A stretch of 64,000 bases of DNA from Trichoplax sp. H2. Lineage: Eukaryota; Placozoa; Uniplacotomia; Trichoplacea. Location of the stretch: contig NOWV01000187.1 in NCBI GenBank assembly GCA_003344405.1, forward strand, positions 1 to 64,000, given 5' to 3'. Shown here in pieces: positions 36,301 through 48,830 of this stretch (within the stretch, counting starts at the first letter, position 1; each line of letters opens with the position of its first letter). The notes beneath the pieces are model-generated. The model worked only from the letters and a program-made list of their open reading frames with translations. It was not told where the DNA came from and did not search any database. The position numbers were made by a program, and so were the translations under genes.

Positions 36301-39214
36301 AATTATGACTGGAATATTAATTTTTATTGTTGGTTTGGCGATGTCCAAATCGAAAAATATTTCAAGACAAATTCTTCCGTTGATTTGTGATGATAAAGCA
36401 AATGGGAACGTAGCTCACTATTCACCCAGTACCGATGTATTCGACTTGAAAGCTTTAATCAATACAAAGCAATTGTTTGAAAATGCTGAAAATTTGTTAG
36501 ATGAGTAAGAAAATTACTTTTATTAAGGAATTAATGAAATTATCTTAATTAGAATAAATTGTACGAAATATTAGAATATTTGCGATATAATCTTCATATT
36601 TATAATCACTTAAGCTAATGTTGTATCACATATTTGTCATACATAGTGATGAAGAAGGCAGCGAGCGCAGTAACAATTCGATTATAGATGAAATAGATGC
36701 CGACATGTCTTCTCATGATTCTGGCATTACTGATGCATACGGTGAAGATAATGAAGATAAAATGTTTGGTGATGAAACTAGTAATGATAATGCTAAGAAC
36801 GATGTACCATGGAGAATGCACTATACTTCCAATGATAACGAAGAAAAGAATACAGCCCTCCGCAAGGATTCTGTTGGAGAGATTGATAACGCTGACGTTT
36901 GGAAAACTTCTAACTCAAAACTTGATAAAGAAATAAATTGTGAAACCTCCGATCAGTTAGTACAAATTACGAGAGCTAAATCTAGGCATGATTTAGATTC
37001 TTCCTTGGTTACTGCGGCAACTGCACAATCTAGTTTACCTGAAGCAACGGATAGTAAAAAATATCTGGACAAGGCTGATAACAAGGCTGATCAGCAATGT
37101 GGCACCAATAAAATTCCGTGGAACACTAGCAGCGTCGTTGCACATACTACACAGGAACATAAAACTCAAAAGTCGAAATTACTTAAAAAGAATAAGAAAT
37201 CAGCTGTAAAAAAGGATGCTAGCCATCAACAAAAAGGCAAGAATAATCATTCTATCGAAGCTATGGGAAAGCAAGAAACAACAATTTCAACCGCAATTGA
37301 ATCTAGCAGTAAAATAAATAAGGATAGACAGAAATCGTTACAGCAACCGTTTAGTACGGCTAAGGACACTGATAATAGCAAAGCTATACAAGCGGTTGCA
37401 GAATCGCCATCCTCTTCGTCATCTCACCCTATCGGTAGCAATCCGAATGTTGATAAAAGTGCTAGTACGCACTTTAATAAGGATATCGATAATCCTCCCA
37501 ATAAAGCCAATACTAAGAAATCAAAGATGACTACTCAGCATCAAAGTAAACCCGTGTACAATAATAAGGCTAACAGTAATAAATCGATCAATATCGAAAA
37601 GCAATCTGTCAATCGTGACGGAAAGCAGACAAAGAAAGGGCCAGCATCGCATGCAGATCCAAGTAATAGTGTACTTACTAACAAAAAGATGAGTCAAGAA
37701 TTGAAACAGAAACATGCCAATACTAATATACAAGAATCATCCATTTCTCCTTCAAACAATATGCAATCGAAAGCGATTACGACCGCATCAAGCTCATCTT
37801 TTAATAATTCAACAGAATCGTATGCGCAGTCATTCTCACGAGAACGCCATGATGATTCTAGTAATCGAAAGTCAGATATTACACATAATGAGTTCTATTT
37901 ATCATCTGTAGGAAATTTGGGTAAGCATAGCAGCAATTTCCTAGAGCAGCTTTTGATATACTTTCTTTTGCTATTTAGTTTAGATTTAAAGTTTATGGGA
38001 AGAACATTTAAATTAGTATTACTAATATGACTGCAATCTATATAGGATCAACCTCTCCTGATGATGCTAGACATGCTGGTAACGATGGCCACCGATATAA
38101 TAATGACGACGTGGGTATTAGTGGGAAATCCATAAGTTACCGGCCTTCGTCAATTCCATCCAGATATTCGGCGTTTACAAGCTATCGACCACATAGTGCA
38201 TCTCCGCATTATGCTTCCAGGGAAGCTTTGCAAAAAGTGCCACAAAACATTTCTACTGAAAATCAAGTGGATAATTATGCTGGCCATTGGAATACTCCAT
38301 TAGTGCCATCTTTTGATCAATCTAGCCCACCTAGATTAAGTGTAAATGAGAATACGAGTATAAATAACCAACCAGTAAATTGGAATTCGATTAATCACGG
38401 TGCACCACCAATGCTGTCAACATTACCACATTCGATGGGGGCATCACTGCAATATTATGATAAAGCTATTATCGATGTCCAATGTAGTGCAGCCCCTCCT
38501 ACTACATTAACTTCGCGGTCAGACTATGAACATCCACCTCAGAGATTATCAGCTGGAGTAGCTATCCAGCCTAGAAGTAACTGGCGAAGTCATGATTCGC
38601 ACCGGTATCAAAATTGGTCCGCAGATGCTGGAGATGATTACTCTGCTGTTTCAGATGATCGCTATGGATCTTGGCCTAATTCGAACCGATCACCAAGTTA
38701 CCCTAATAATGTCGCTCCCTATGTTGTGAGTTGGTTTCATATAAACGCAGAATGTTTGATACAGGATTGTGTTGCACCCTGTTGTAAAAAATATGCTATT
38801 CAAAGTCAACTTTTATTTTAATTCGTTATAGAATAATTACCAGTATTATGCACCTCCGGCTAGCCAACATGATAATAATTGGCCCAATGTCAACGAAAGG
38901 CAACTACAGCAGTCTGAGGTAAGCTAAAGTGTAGAAGGTCTAACATGATTTTATACTCTTGTATCTTTGTAGATAGCATTTCTTTACTATTCCATGAATA
39001 ATTCATTGATTTAAATCGGTAAAGCATTGAAGAGAGACTAATCAATCTACTATAGGAGGATACCTCATCATCTTGGGCTGCGTCATTTATGGAAGATTTA
39101 AATAAAGATGATAGCACAAGTTCTAGTGGTGAGAAATCAATCGTCGATTATAATCCTCTGAATTACTTTGGAAATAGCATTTGGGCACCTAAGGATGACA
39201 AGAGTTTATTTTAA
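24225..39214 (+). CDS. TMEM131: TMEM131 orthologue (spliced, about 28 exons)
   Basis: Orthologue of the conserved single-pass ER membrane protein TMEM131. In animals studied it binds procollagen through luminal PapD-like domains and recruits TRAPP through its cytosolic tail to aid secretion. About 1,850 residues are readable, close to the vertebrate length. The order is signal peptide, long luminal region of PapD-like/Ig-like repeats, one transmembrane helix (exon 36124-36504) and a long polar tail ending TAA at 39212-39214. Codon phase closes at every junction from 29550 to the stop. One conflict remains: the signal-peptide exon (24225-24357) ends in phase 1 while the next exon found starts in phase 0. 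So at least one exon of 3n+2 nt in the first intron is missed, or exon 1 splices differently. An AATAAA lies at 39319. Confidence 0.9.
24640..25860. repeat. Array of about six 230-bp units in TMEM131 intron 1
   Basis: An anchor like AAATAAAATGATGSYTRG followed by CAAACAATC or CAAAGCATC recurs near 24675, 24909, 25140, 25375, 25586 and 25818, spacing 211-235 bp. A second anchor, CCATTTCCTACYCTTRYRGC, recurs at the same interval. The units are strongly diverged. Confidence 0.75.
28200..29110. repeat. Compound minisatellite with a 102-bp unit
   Basis: Four high-identity 102-104-bp copies begin at 28609, 28711, 28813 and 28917, each with TCGGTCTRAACTGTTGAAAG, CATGGGATCTTA and GCTACGTTAGATGAAGGCTA. 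Around them a second motif (CTTGATGGATTYWKTCGT then GATTCTACTCTRCTT) recurs near 28210, 28480 and 29060, suggesting an older higher-order unit. Confidence 0.85.
29550..34311 (+). other. TMEM131: TMEM131 luminal exons, first part (PapD-like region)
   Basis: Exons: 29550-29596 (or from 29553, tandem TAG/CAG acceptor), 30115-30210, 31009-31144, 31388-31504, 31619-31741, 31850-31927, 32019-32169, 32239-32295, 32435-32496, 32534-32557 (24-nt microexon), 32596-32643, 32808-32868, 32974-33082, 33213-33363, 33475-33645, 33749-33934, 34026-34136, 34225-34311. All introns are GT-AG, about 80-860 bp, and all phases close. Family landmarks include ELRPKYLDFG, the VTGIGIANPF segment, SGEIHLEFPTE and several N-glycosylation triplets. 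This is the ER-luminal half that holds the collagen-binding PapD-like domains in vertebrates. Confidence 0.9.
34487..36504 (+). other. TMEM131: TMEM131 luminal exons, second part, and transmembrane exon
   Basis: Exons: 34487-34712, 34810-35386, 35490-35629, 35794-35992, 36124-36504. Diagnostic motifs are ASLMWPSIITTEGPIIYPL, NNLTIIDSILLQGQGGRGEL, GFECSGYGFEIKNC and FEPDFSISVIERTLRI. They match the conserved block preceding the membrane helix in animal TMEM131. The last exon carries a helix of about 21 residues (IAWLIMTGILIFIVGLAM core) followed by the basic stop-transfer SKSK. Luminal side before, cytosol after. Confidence 0.92.
36647..39214 (+). other. TMEM131: TMEM131 cytosolic tail exons
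   Basis: Exons: 36647-37920, 38046-38725, 38832-38918, 39056-39214. The 1274-nt exon encodes an acidic start (DDEEGSERS) then a Lys/Ser/Asn/Gln-rich, low-complexity stretch. Later exons are rich in Ser, Pro, Tyr and Asn. The final exon has a denser WAASFMEDLNKD and NYFGNSIWAP near the end, comparable in place to the Trp-containing C-terminus of vertebrate TMEM131 that contacts TRAPPC8. Sequence similarity is low apart from that, so the binding role is inferred. Confidence 0.85.
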
Positions 39215-42200
39215 CGAATATATCGTAATTTAATTGAAATTTTTTTTGTTTATTTCATGTAATTACATCGAATTTAAAGTCGATCACTATACTTTTTCTA
39301 TTCCTTTCATATTCTCTGAATAAAACGAACGAATATCAACCTATTTATTAGTCGTTTGCATGTGTAACTATTGCTGCCTTTATTTTCATCTGCAGTGTTT
39401 TTTTTCTATTTGATATGCTCAATATTCTTCTATTGACTGTATATTAATTCAGCTTTGTATTTTCAATGCTATGTATGGTATCATGTATAGAGAGAATGTT
39501 TCTGATATCTAATTGAATCGATCACATCATCTAGAAACGCTCTTTATCTGTTTACTCTACAAATATTAATATAATTCAACTTCTACTGTACTTGGATCTG
39601 CGTAAGAATAACGATTGCGAAGAAATCGTATTGGCATAAGCATTGCTTGTTAAGATCTATTTTTGAAAAAATTGTTAAGTCTTAAAGTAATCACATCATC
39701 ACATTTGGTTATAGCTTAACTCATACCTATAACTGCAAAGGAATACTGTAGGCTTGACGTTACTGGATTGAATTGAATGGTACGGTAGCTGTTATGACCG
39801 TATAGAGAAATAATACTGTACTGGTATAACAAAGTTGTGCTATATTTGATAGTGAGAACCTACCGCTGTAAACGTTCATTTTACCGTTATTATTTTATAT
39901 TATTTATTAGCTTTTGATCAATCTATTTAAATTGATGTCACAAATTTATCACTAAGATACGGGTTAAGATCAATCGTTGCATCAGTTAACGATGTCGATT
40001 CAATTTTTTCATATTATCATGCGATTGAAAAAATTGTGCTAGATTACACCATATTTCTATTTTTTTTGTTTTCATTGTGTGCAATACATAATGAAACTTT
40101 GTTGTTAATTATTTTGGGGGCCTGTTATATTAATGAAAGGCAAAATAAATAACTGAATAAAGAGCTTTAGCTTTCGTTATATAGGCGCCGACTTTTTCAT
40201 ATTTTAAAAGGTAAAACTATGAATATGGTGTTTGATAAATCATGATATTGACCAACTCTATCAAGGCAATATTATCACACTATGGATAAGATACAGGTCT
40301 TGAAATAGAGTAGGCCAAGACGGGTTGAAAGAAATATTTCCATTTCAATTGGAGGTATTGGATAGAATCAGATTATGATTAGTTCAGTTATTAACATTGT
40401 GAGGCCCAGCCAGAGGATATTATAATACAGCATCGTTCCTATCAGAAAAGAAAATGGTGAAAAACACCAGACTTAATCTGATCATTCATTTGCTAATTGC
40501 TTAATTTATCATTAATCACTTACTACAGTCAAAATAGTTGATCTGGTCGAGACTATCATCAACATATGATGTAAATATCACGTCTGCATCAATAATTTAA
40601 ACTTGACCTACTGCTACTAAAATAACAAATTTGAGGTTTTTCCACTTTTATGGCATCTATCTTGCGTTTTAACACTAAATCGTAATTGTATCTGTTTTAC
40701 AACATCCATCTCTTGGAAAGCATTTGTTCATGTAGCCTATTTTAGTTAAATAAACATACGAGTAATTTACTTTTTGTATTCTCATTCTCGGCTCTTTTAA
40801 TTTTAAATATCAGTTGCATATTTACGATACCAGTGGCTGCTTGCTAATTAGGAAAATATCTTTCAATGTTGTCAATATGTCTCCGCGTATTTATTAAGGA
40901 AGTAATGGGAGCTACTTCTCCATTTTCTACGTGTCTTCTACGTGTCTTATGAAGTTGTCGTTGTATATTAAACATTACGGATGATAGTCATTTAAATACC
41001 ACGTTGTCTCTTGATTTACATGTACGCAGCCGTTTTATTAATAAAAGTTATAGCATTCATTGCTTTAATTTACATTTGTAGTTATTCAGTATTGTCTACT
41101 TCCCTCATTTCTTTTTCATACTTTATGATTAATAAATAGCTACACCTTAACTGTAATAAGGACTAAAATAGAGCCTCTTCAATTGGTTAAATAGACTAAT
41201 GTTGTCAATACACGGTTTATTCACACTTCTTGAGATAAATGAAATATCAGCATGCATTGCTTCTATATTCTTTCCCATTTTTTATTCCATCGGTTATCAA
41301 TTCCAAAAGTTTCTTCATATTCCTTCACCACAGTAAAAGATTACCCTATCCTTTCTTTGTTTCATTTTTCACCCTTCCCAATTATCCAACAGATAAATAT
41401 CTAATATTGGTGGACTCATTTAATTCATCCACTAGTCTATATTCAAATCATGAACCGGGAAATATTACCCTGTATTTCCTATATTTCTTTTTTCATCCTT
41501 CTCTATCACCTTATAGCTAGGTAATGAATAAAGATAGCATTACCTAATATTGATGGAGTCTTTCACTTCATCAACGAGCCGGTATTCAAATCATAAATTA
41601 GGAAATATATACCCTGTATTTCCTATATTTCTTTTTTCAGCCTTACCGATCGTCTAATAGTGAAATATCTAATAAAGATAACATTACCTAATGTTGATGA
41701 ACTCATTTAGTTTAGTGTATCTTCTAATCTATATTCATATCATAAACTAGAAAATACTAACCTGTATTTCTTTTTATCCTTTTTTCACCCTTCCCAATCA
41801 TCTAATAGCGAAATATCTAATGAAGATAATATTACCAAATCCTGATGAACTCATTGAATTCATCAACTAGTCTGTATTTAAAACATGAACAAGGAAATAC
41901 TGTCTTGTATTTCCTTTCTTTGCTTTTTTATCCTACACGATCATCTGATAGCTAAATATCTAATAAAGATAACATTGCCTAATATTGATGGAGTCTTTCA
42001 GTTCGTCATCGAGCCGATCGATATTCAAATCATGAATTAGGAAATATTACCCTGTAGTTCTTATTCTTTTCACCTTTCGTGATCATCCAACCGCTAGATG
42101 TCTAATAAAGATAGCTCTACTGGTACCTTCAGTATTAATGAACTCTTTTATTTCATCCACTAGCTTTATATTCAAATAAATAAATTAGGCCCTTTTCCTA

Positions 42201-42967
42201 TTCTTCTTTTCCCATCATCAATCCATAGGCATACGAATAGAATAGCATACCTATCCCATGCTAAAATACTCTTTCCATTATTTCTGTAAAATATAAAGGC
42301 ATCGATGTCTTTATTCTAGACTCTAATTATTCAATTGCTGCATTTCCGATGATCAAAATATCCTTAACATAGCATTTATAACGTACAGTTAAGATGGTAA
42401 TTTCCCATTTCTCTACTATTTCATGATCGAATAACTGTATGTATCCCTCGACTCGCTTTGTCTCTGGAATTACCAAAATAAGGATAAAGAGTCTTCATCC
42501 GAAAGACAAGCAAGAGAACATCATCGTTTGACTATCTTCCTACCTGCGCCATTCGATCTCTCTCGTAGCCTTAATATAGCTTGAAAAATAAATGATCTTG
42601 ACTAAATAAATACCCAAGGTGTTGTTCCATTCCTGCCGACTGAATAGGATATATAAAATTAGCACTCAATTTGATCATTTATTGAGTGAGACGTTGGAAG
42701 GTAGTGGAGTAGCCAGTAGATTTCCCATCAAGCAGACATCAACAATAGCCAAGAAGCGCAATAATTTAAATTTTCAAACAATACTAACCTAGGTAGGCAA
42801 AGGGTATATGGCGGAATCAAAAAGGAATAAGAAGAATAATAGGAATCAATCCAATCGATGGCTCTTTGTCCTTTAGCAGTATTTTGTTATTGATCAACGG
42901 CAACAAACAAAGTAAACAAACCATTTCCTACAAGGCCTCAATCCATTTTGAATATTAACGGTATTGA
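39215..42967. other. Intergenic region between TMEM131 and the lectin gene
   Basis: A polyadenylation signal AATAAA (39319-39324) probably ends TMEM131. A tandem array occupies 41330-42195. Just before the lectin start, GTAAACA at 42912-42918 matches the forkhead consensus. No coding exon is supported; the frame at 41239-41520 lies within the array. Confidence 0.55.
41330..42195. repeat. Tandem array of about six 145-bp units
   Basis: The anchor TTGATGRACTCATT or TTGATGGAGTCTTT, then TTCATC, CTAGTCTATATTCAAATCATGA and GGAAATATTACCCTGTATTTCC, recurs near 41405, 41552, 41693, 41840, 41983 and 42132. Between anchors lies AAATATCTAATAAAGATAAC. Copies are diverged, with no sign of coding. Confidence 0.85.
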
Positions 42968-45900
42968 ATGAAAAATCAGCAAATCGCCAGACTGAGAGGC
43001 ATGAAAAAAGAGTCCTCCGCCAACTTGCTGTCGACCCATTTCTTGTCGGAAAAAATGGCCGATATGCCTACCAATAATATCATGGATAAATATATCAATC
43101 TACCAACATTTATCTGTAAAAAAAATGAACAACATGGCGTTAAAGGAGACTACTTTAAATGTCGTATTAAAGCCAAATTGCATCAGGATAACGAAGACTA
43201 TTTTCAACTCTCTAATGATAAAGGCGACATTTTACTCATTAAAGCCGCCGTCGTCATGCAATATTTAACGGATGGTGGTTGGCGAAATAATCTCATCGAC
43301 GAAATTGGCCCAGGTAAGTAGAACAGCTATTAAATTCTTCACTTTTAGCCATTTGATGGCCGTTTTTCCTGATGTAAAGGATTTTCATGCTGATTCTTGC
43401 ACATGAATCTCTACTTTCGTTTTGTTGGAATATCATCATCAACAAATTGAAATCGACGTCCATTATCGTTTCCATGAGCAATTACGATGTTGACTTGGAT
43501 TTTGTTATCCAATAAAACTGATCATTTATGATTGATTTCTCATGGAGTTTACTTTAAAGGAGTAGACTAGATAGGATATGATCGTCTACCTTTCATTTTA
43601 TTTAAAGCGAATTAATTATCTGCAATGGCAGTATCGATCTAAATATATTCATCCTGTCCGTGGATAATGACGAGATTCGTTACAATTCATTCTCTAAATG
43701 GAAATTCCACTTTTTTTTTATCTATTTCCAGTATATTGATTCCTTGTTATCGTAATTGTAAAGATAATTCTTAGCCACGACATCATCTTCACCAATAAAT
43801 TTCATTTTTATCATACCGTTATAACTAGTGGAAATTCATATAAACCATCCTATCCATATAGGATTGCGTTATCCGCTTCCATGTTTATTCTCCAAAAGTA
43901 TTTCCATTTTATTATTCGTTTCTAGTTAATTGATTTCTTGTTTGTAGTAACTCTAAGGTGGACCCTTAAAGAAGACATTTTCTTGTCCATTAATTTTATT
44001 TTAACGTGATTATCGAGTGGTTTAAATCCATGGCCTACTTGATGAGTGATGACGATATCTGCTTCCAAATTAGTTTCAAAATGAAATTTTTGCGTTGATT
44101 GATTTTACCCATTCTAGATGATTGATTTCTTGTTTGTGGTAGCTCTAAAGTACATTCTTGAAAATGATATGGCGTTGTACATTAATTAAATCTTAATATG
44201 ATTATCAAGTAGTTTAAATTGATATCCACCATCATGTTAATGAGTGATGGCGATATTCACTTACAATCTTTTCTCGAAACAGTAAGTCTATTTTGGCTTT
44301 ATCTATTCCAGTGGATTGATTCCTTATTGTGGTAACTTCAAAGCAGATTCTTGGACATGACATGATCTTCTACACTAATTTCATCTTAACGTAATAATCG
44401 AGTAGTTTTAATTGTATCTTAGTCGTCATGTCAATGGATGATGGCAATGTTCGCTTACAATTTATTCTCGGTAACGGTAGGAACCCCATTTATCTATATT
44501 CTGAGGATTAATTCCTTTTTGTAGTAAGTCTAAAGTAAGTTTTCGGATACTACATGATCTTCTACACCCATTTCATTTGAATGTAAATATCAAGTAGTTT
44601 AAACCTAGATCAATCATCATTATTTCAATGAATGATGGCAATATTCGCCTACAGCTTATTCTCAACAACTGTAAGAATTTTTTCTGTCTACTTTAAGAGG
44701 ATTAATTCCTTATTGTAGCAACTTTAACATCGATTCTTGGACACAGCATCTTTTACACTCATTTCATTAGAACGTGATTATCAAGTAGTTTAAGTCTATA
44801 TCAATCATTATGTCAATTCATAATGATAATATCGCCTATAATTTGTTCTCAGTAACAGTAGGAATCCGTTTTATCTATTTCCAGTGGATTAATTCCTTGT
44901 TGTACCAACTCCAACGTAGATTCTCAGACACGCCATAATCTATACTAATTAAATTTTAGCATGATTATCAAGTAATTGAAATAGACATCAATCATCAAAG
45001 CATGATAGTAATATTTGCCTAAAATTTATTCTCAATAACTGTAGTTATTCTGCTGTATTCTGTTCGTGGAGATTTAATTTCTTGCTATGATAACTCTAAA
45101 GTAGACTTTTTATGCACAACGTCAGCTTGTATAATTTAGTTTACTTTGACGTGATTGTAAGCCAGTCTAAAATCTATATACCAGTAAATCACCATGTTGA
45201 TGACGATATTCGCTTTTAATTTATTCTCAATATAGAATTTCTGCTTTATCCATTTCTAGTAGATTTATGCTCGGTTGTTCTAGCTGTAACATGGGACACA
45301 ATATTAACTTCTGTAATTGAATTCATATGAGACACGATTGCTCACTAGTCTAAATAAACATCAACTTGTCCATGGATGACTATAATATTCCCTTTTATTT
45401 TATCCCCATATTTATAATCTAGTTCTAGTCGATTGATTCCTTGCTATCATCATTTTAAAGTAGTCTATCTTAGTAGAAACGACATTATCCTCTACATAAA
45501 CAGCATTGTAATGTCATTATCATCGAATTGAAATCATCTAATGTCATCATATCGATGAGCGATTGCGATATTTGCTTACATTCTATTCGCAGTAGTGATT
45601 CCTTTTGCGTGATCCATTTATAGTAGATGGATTCTTTGTTGGTATAACTTTTATTTAGACTATTGAGACGATATTGGTCTTTACCATCATTCTATTTAAC
45701 GTGATTAACAACCCATTGAAATCCATCTAACATCATCGAATGATATTCGTGTTCATGATCGTTGATGATATTAGCTCAGATTTGATACTTAAGTAATCAC
45801 AACTTGGTCTAATTTTATCCAATTTCTAATCGATAAACTCCTTATTGCCGTACTTCTAACATAAATTATTAAAAATTATGTTAGCTTCTACCATCATTCT

Positions 45901-47867
45901 ATTTTAAAGCAATCAACAAATATTTGAAATCCAAATATATCATCATCATATCGATGATCGATCACGATATTAGCTCACATCTTATTCTCAATTCATTACG
46001 GTTTGGTTTTTAATTTACTCATTACTAGTTGATGGATTTCTAGCTGTTATAACTCGAACTTCCTTTATTGGACACGATATTAGTCTCTCCCTTCAGTATT
46101 TTTTAGCATGATTATGAGCTATTTGAGATGCTTATATAACTCGTCGTATCCATGATCGATCACAATATTGGCTCCCATCTTATTCTCAAATAATAATAAT
46201 TTTGCTTATTATATTATCTATTTCTAATAGATGGATTCATTATCGTTCTAACTCCAATACAGATTATCGAATACAATATTACACTCCACTATCATCCTTG
46301 CCTATTTCAAAATGATGAAAAACCAACTTTAACCCATATATAACGTCGTTTTACCCACAACCGGTTACAATATTGACTCCCATTTCATTCTCAAACAGCA
46401 ATTTTATTTTGATTACCTAATTTTACGATGGTTGATTGACTTCTTGTCGTGATAACTCTCAAATGAATACCATCGGACGAGATAGTATCGTCTACTGTCA
46501 CTTTATTTTAACCTAATGATTAACAAACTTAAATGCTTAAAAACATTACATCCATGTGTGTTTATGATATTGCTTTATATTTCCTTCTCAAATAACAGTT
46601 CTGCTTTTATTGTCCATTTCTAGTCCATTAATTCGCTATCGTGATAATTCGTCCGTAGTCGATCTTGGATAAAACTTTAGCCTACATATTAATTTTATTT
46701 TAGCATTATTAAAAATAGGGTTAAATCCTATACTAGTACAATAGATCATTCTATCAATGGGTAATTGGGCTATTTACTAGATTTTCACATTTAAAATACC
46801 GGCAATATTCTGAGTTTTATCCGGTCCTCCTGAAATAAGAAAAGATTTTTCGCATAGAAATGACTACAAAGTAGATTTGAGGACTCCTAGTGATATGAAT
46901 TCCTAATTAGAACCATTCTAAAGTACGCGAAATGTAATGAATTCTTGTATTAAATTGTCATGTAACAACATTTATATAAAGAATTGTAGCTTTATAAAAA
47001 TCTACCAATATCATGGAATCAACGGTAGTCACCATTTCCGCTTGACTTTCATTCTCAAATTTCAATTTTTTCATTACCTTCCTACTCTATCCATGATTTA
47101 AAATCTACAGGAAATAAGTTTAATTACCTTATTAGATTTGAAATAGCATTTATCCAATATGACTACGTAAAATAACGTTTTGTATTTACACCCACTTTTA
47201 TTTTTAGCGTGATTATACACTAGTTTAAATCTGTACAAGTGATCGTTTCAATAAATGATCAGGATATCGGTTTGTTTTCCAGTTTTATTACCATTTCAGC
47301 ACTTGTTAGCTACTTATTATATCACTTACTGCACCTTAACATTATCATTTAAAGGAGATTCTCAAAATATTCATCGTCATTATTGATTAATACTATTGAT
47401 CAATTATCATTTCTGATTTAGATTGCCTTATCACTAGTCCTATTGGCAGTACAGAAGGCATGGAATTTGCTCATATTGGTAGCGCAGTTAATCCAATTCG
47501 CTATGTGACATTTGGCTTCTCATTTACCCTCGGCGATATGTGCTATGTCCAAATTCAATTTCAAGACAAAACTGTCAAAAGCAGCGGCACCAAAACACCA
47601 TGCGATCGAATTAAATCCATCAAATTAACGCCTAATGAAAAGATTACAAGTGCTTATATCCAGATCAGTCAGGAGCACAATCCTTGCTATCATTTAGTCC
47701 AAGGAATTAGGATTGAAACATCGCTAGGCCAGCAATTATCCTTTGGTAAAATTGAAAATAAACAAACTAAACATTGGCTTGATATTGGTAGTGGTTTATT
47801 AGTGGGGGTTATTGGCCGCTATTCATTTTATATCCATTCTTTAGGGCTCATCTTCACCAAGCCTTAA
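42968..47867 (+). CDS. Jacalin-like lectin domain protein (two exons)
   Basis: Exon 1 (42968-43313) begins at the only suitable ATG and encodes 115 codons. It is rich in Lys, with a region DYFKCRIKAKLHQDNEDYFQ and later MQYLTDGGWRNNLIDEIGPG, and I do not recognise it. Exon 2 (47422-47867) joins in phase (1 base plus 2) and encodes 147 residues. It has the layout of a jacalin-type beta-prism: VRYVTFGFSFT-like first strands, DRIKSIKLTPNEKITSAYIQ, IRIETSLGQQLSFGKI, LLVGVIGRYSFYIHSLGLIF. The closing GRYSFYIHSLGLIF matches the family's GRSG..DSIGV-type end. Total 263 residues. No signal peptide, so cytosolic carbohydrate binding is likely. Sugar specificity unknown. Confidence 0.7.
43314..47421 (+). 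other. Intron of the lectin gene
   Basis: A 4.1-kb GT-AG intron, donor GTAAGT, acceptor TTCTGATTTAG. Most of it is the 192-bp array. 46760-47400 carries weaker, more diverged copies and no exon I can support. Confidence 0.75.
43560..46760. repeat. Array of about 16 copies of a 192-bp unit
   Basis: The anchor RATTRATTCCTTGTTGT recurs near 43736, 43928, 44118, 44313, 44506, 44697, 44885, 45067, 45250, 45428, 45618, 45828, 46027, 46228, 46432 and 46621 (spacing 178-210). Other unit blocks are TGATTATCAAGTAGTTTAAA, GATGGCGATATTCGCTTACA and TTTATTCTC. Many units have a pyrimidine run ending in TTCCAG or TTCTAG just before the anchor, resembling a 3' splice site. Copies are strongly diverged and of near-nucleosomal length. 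Confidence 0.85.
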
Positions 47868-47989
47868 GATAATGTCTTATTAGCTTCATAATCTAAGCTG
47901 TAATCAAATCATGATTTCTTCTCTATGCCAATGGTAGCTCTAAAGAGATACTATGAAGTCACGATGAACAGGATTGCAATGCTTTTTCA

Positions 47990-48830
47990 ATATTTCTGCA
48001 ATTTAATATCAAGATCATCATTTCTCATCGATATCAACGAATCTCTAATTGAGCTGCTTGGATTAAGCCATGATTTTCCTCAAAATATACTATCAAGCCA
48101 CAATTAATAGGATCGTCATCAGCATTTCTATAATTTTAATGTCATTTCTTATCAGTGTCTACGAACGTCTAATTTAGCTACACGGATAAAATGACACCAT
48201 CTAGTTACGGTAAATATAATCATTTTTGGACATTTCTAAAACCTAATATCAAGATCATCATTTCCTATGGATATCAATAAATTTCGAGCTACTTGAATCA
48301 AGCAATGACAGTAGTTTAAATATTAACATCCAAGTCATGCTTGATATGATCATTACAACATTTCTATAACTTAATATCAAGATCATCATTTCATATCGAC
48401 ATTAAGAAATGTCTAATTTAATTTTAATGTCTACATGGATCAAGTTATAGTTGTTATTTCGGTCAATATGATCATTTCAGAAAAATAACATCGAGATGAT
48501 CGTTTTTCATCAATATTAACGAATCCAATTAAGCTGCATGGATCAAGCGACGATAGTTCTGAAAACATACCATCTAGTCATGATTAATATGATCATTTAT
48601 CAACATTTCTACGATATATATCAAGATCATCATTTACCATTGATATCGATGAATCTCTAAGTTTAGCTACGTGGATCAAGGTATGATTTGTTATCAAATC
48701 ATAGGTAGCTTTGACCCATTTTTTCGACATTTTTACAATCTTATAATTAGATCATCGTTTCTTATCGATATCAACGCCTCTAATTTAGCGATATCGATCA
48801 AACAATGATGTTCCTTAAGCTATTCATGTA
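47990..48830. repeat. Array of about seven 122-bp units after the lectin gene
   Basis: The block AAGATCATCATTTCYCATCGATATCAA with AATCTCTAATTTAGCTRC and a following GATCAAG recurs near 48010, 48146, 48252, 48371, 48495, 48622 and 48749. Unit differs from the 192-bp intron array. Diverged, non-coding. Confidence 0.8.

Noticed and set aside
36615-36821. Minus-strand 68-codon and alternative-frame plus-strand frames over the TMEM131 tail
   Set aside because: Shadows of the low-complexity tail exon, which is fixed by phase on both sides. The same applies to 36697-36936, 37521-37733 and 37714-37911.
38890-39117. 75-codon minus-strand frame
   Set aside because: Antisense to the last TMEM131 exons, with no support of its own.
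41239-41520. 93-codon plus-strand frame
   Set aside because: Pyrimidine-rich frame at the edge of the 145-bp array; sequence is repeat-derived.
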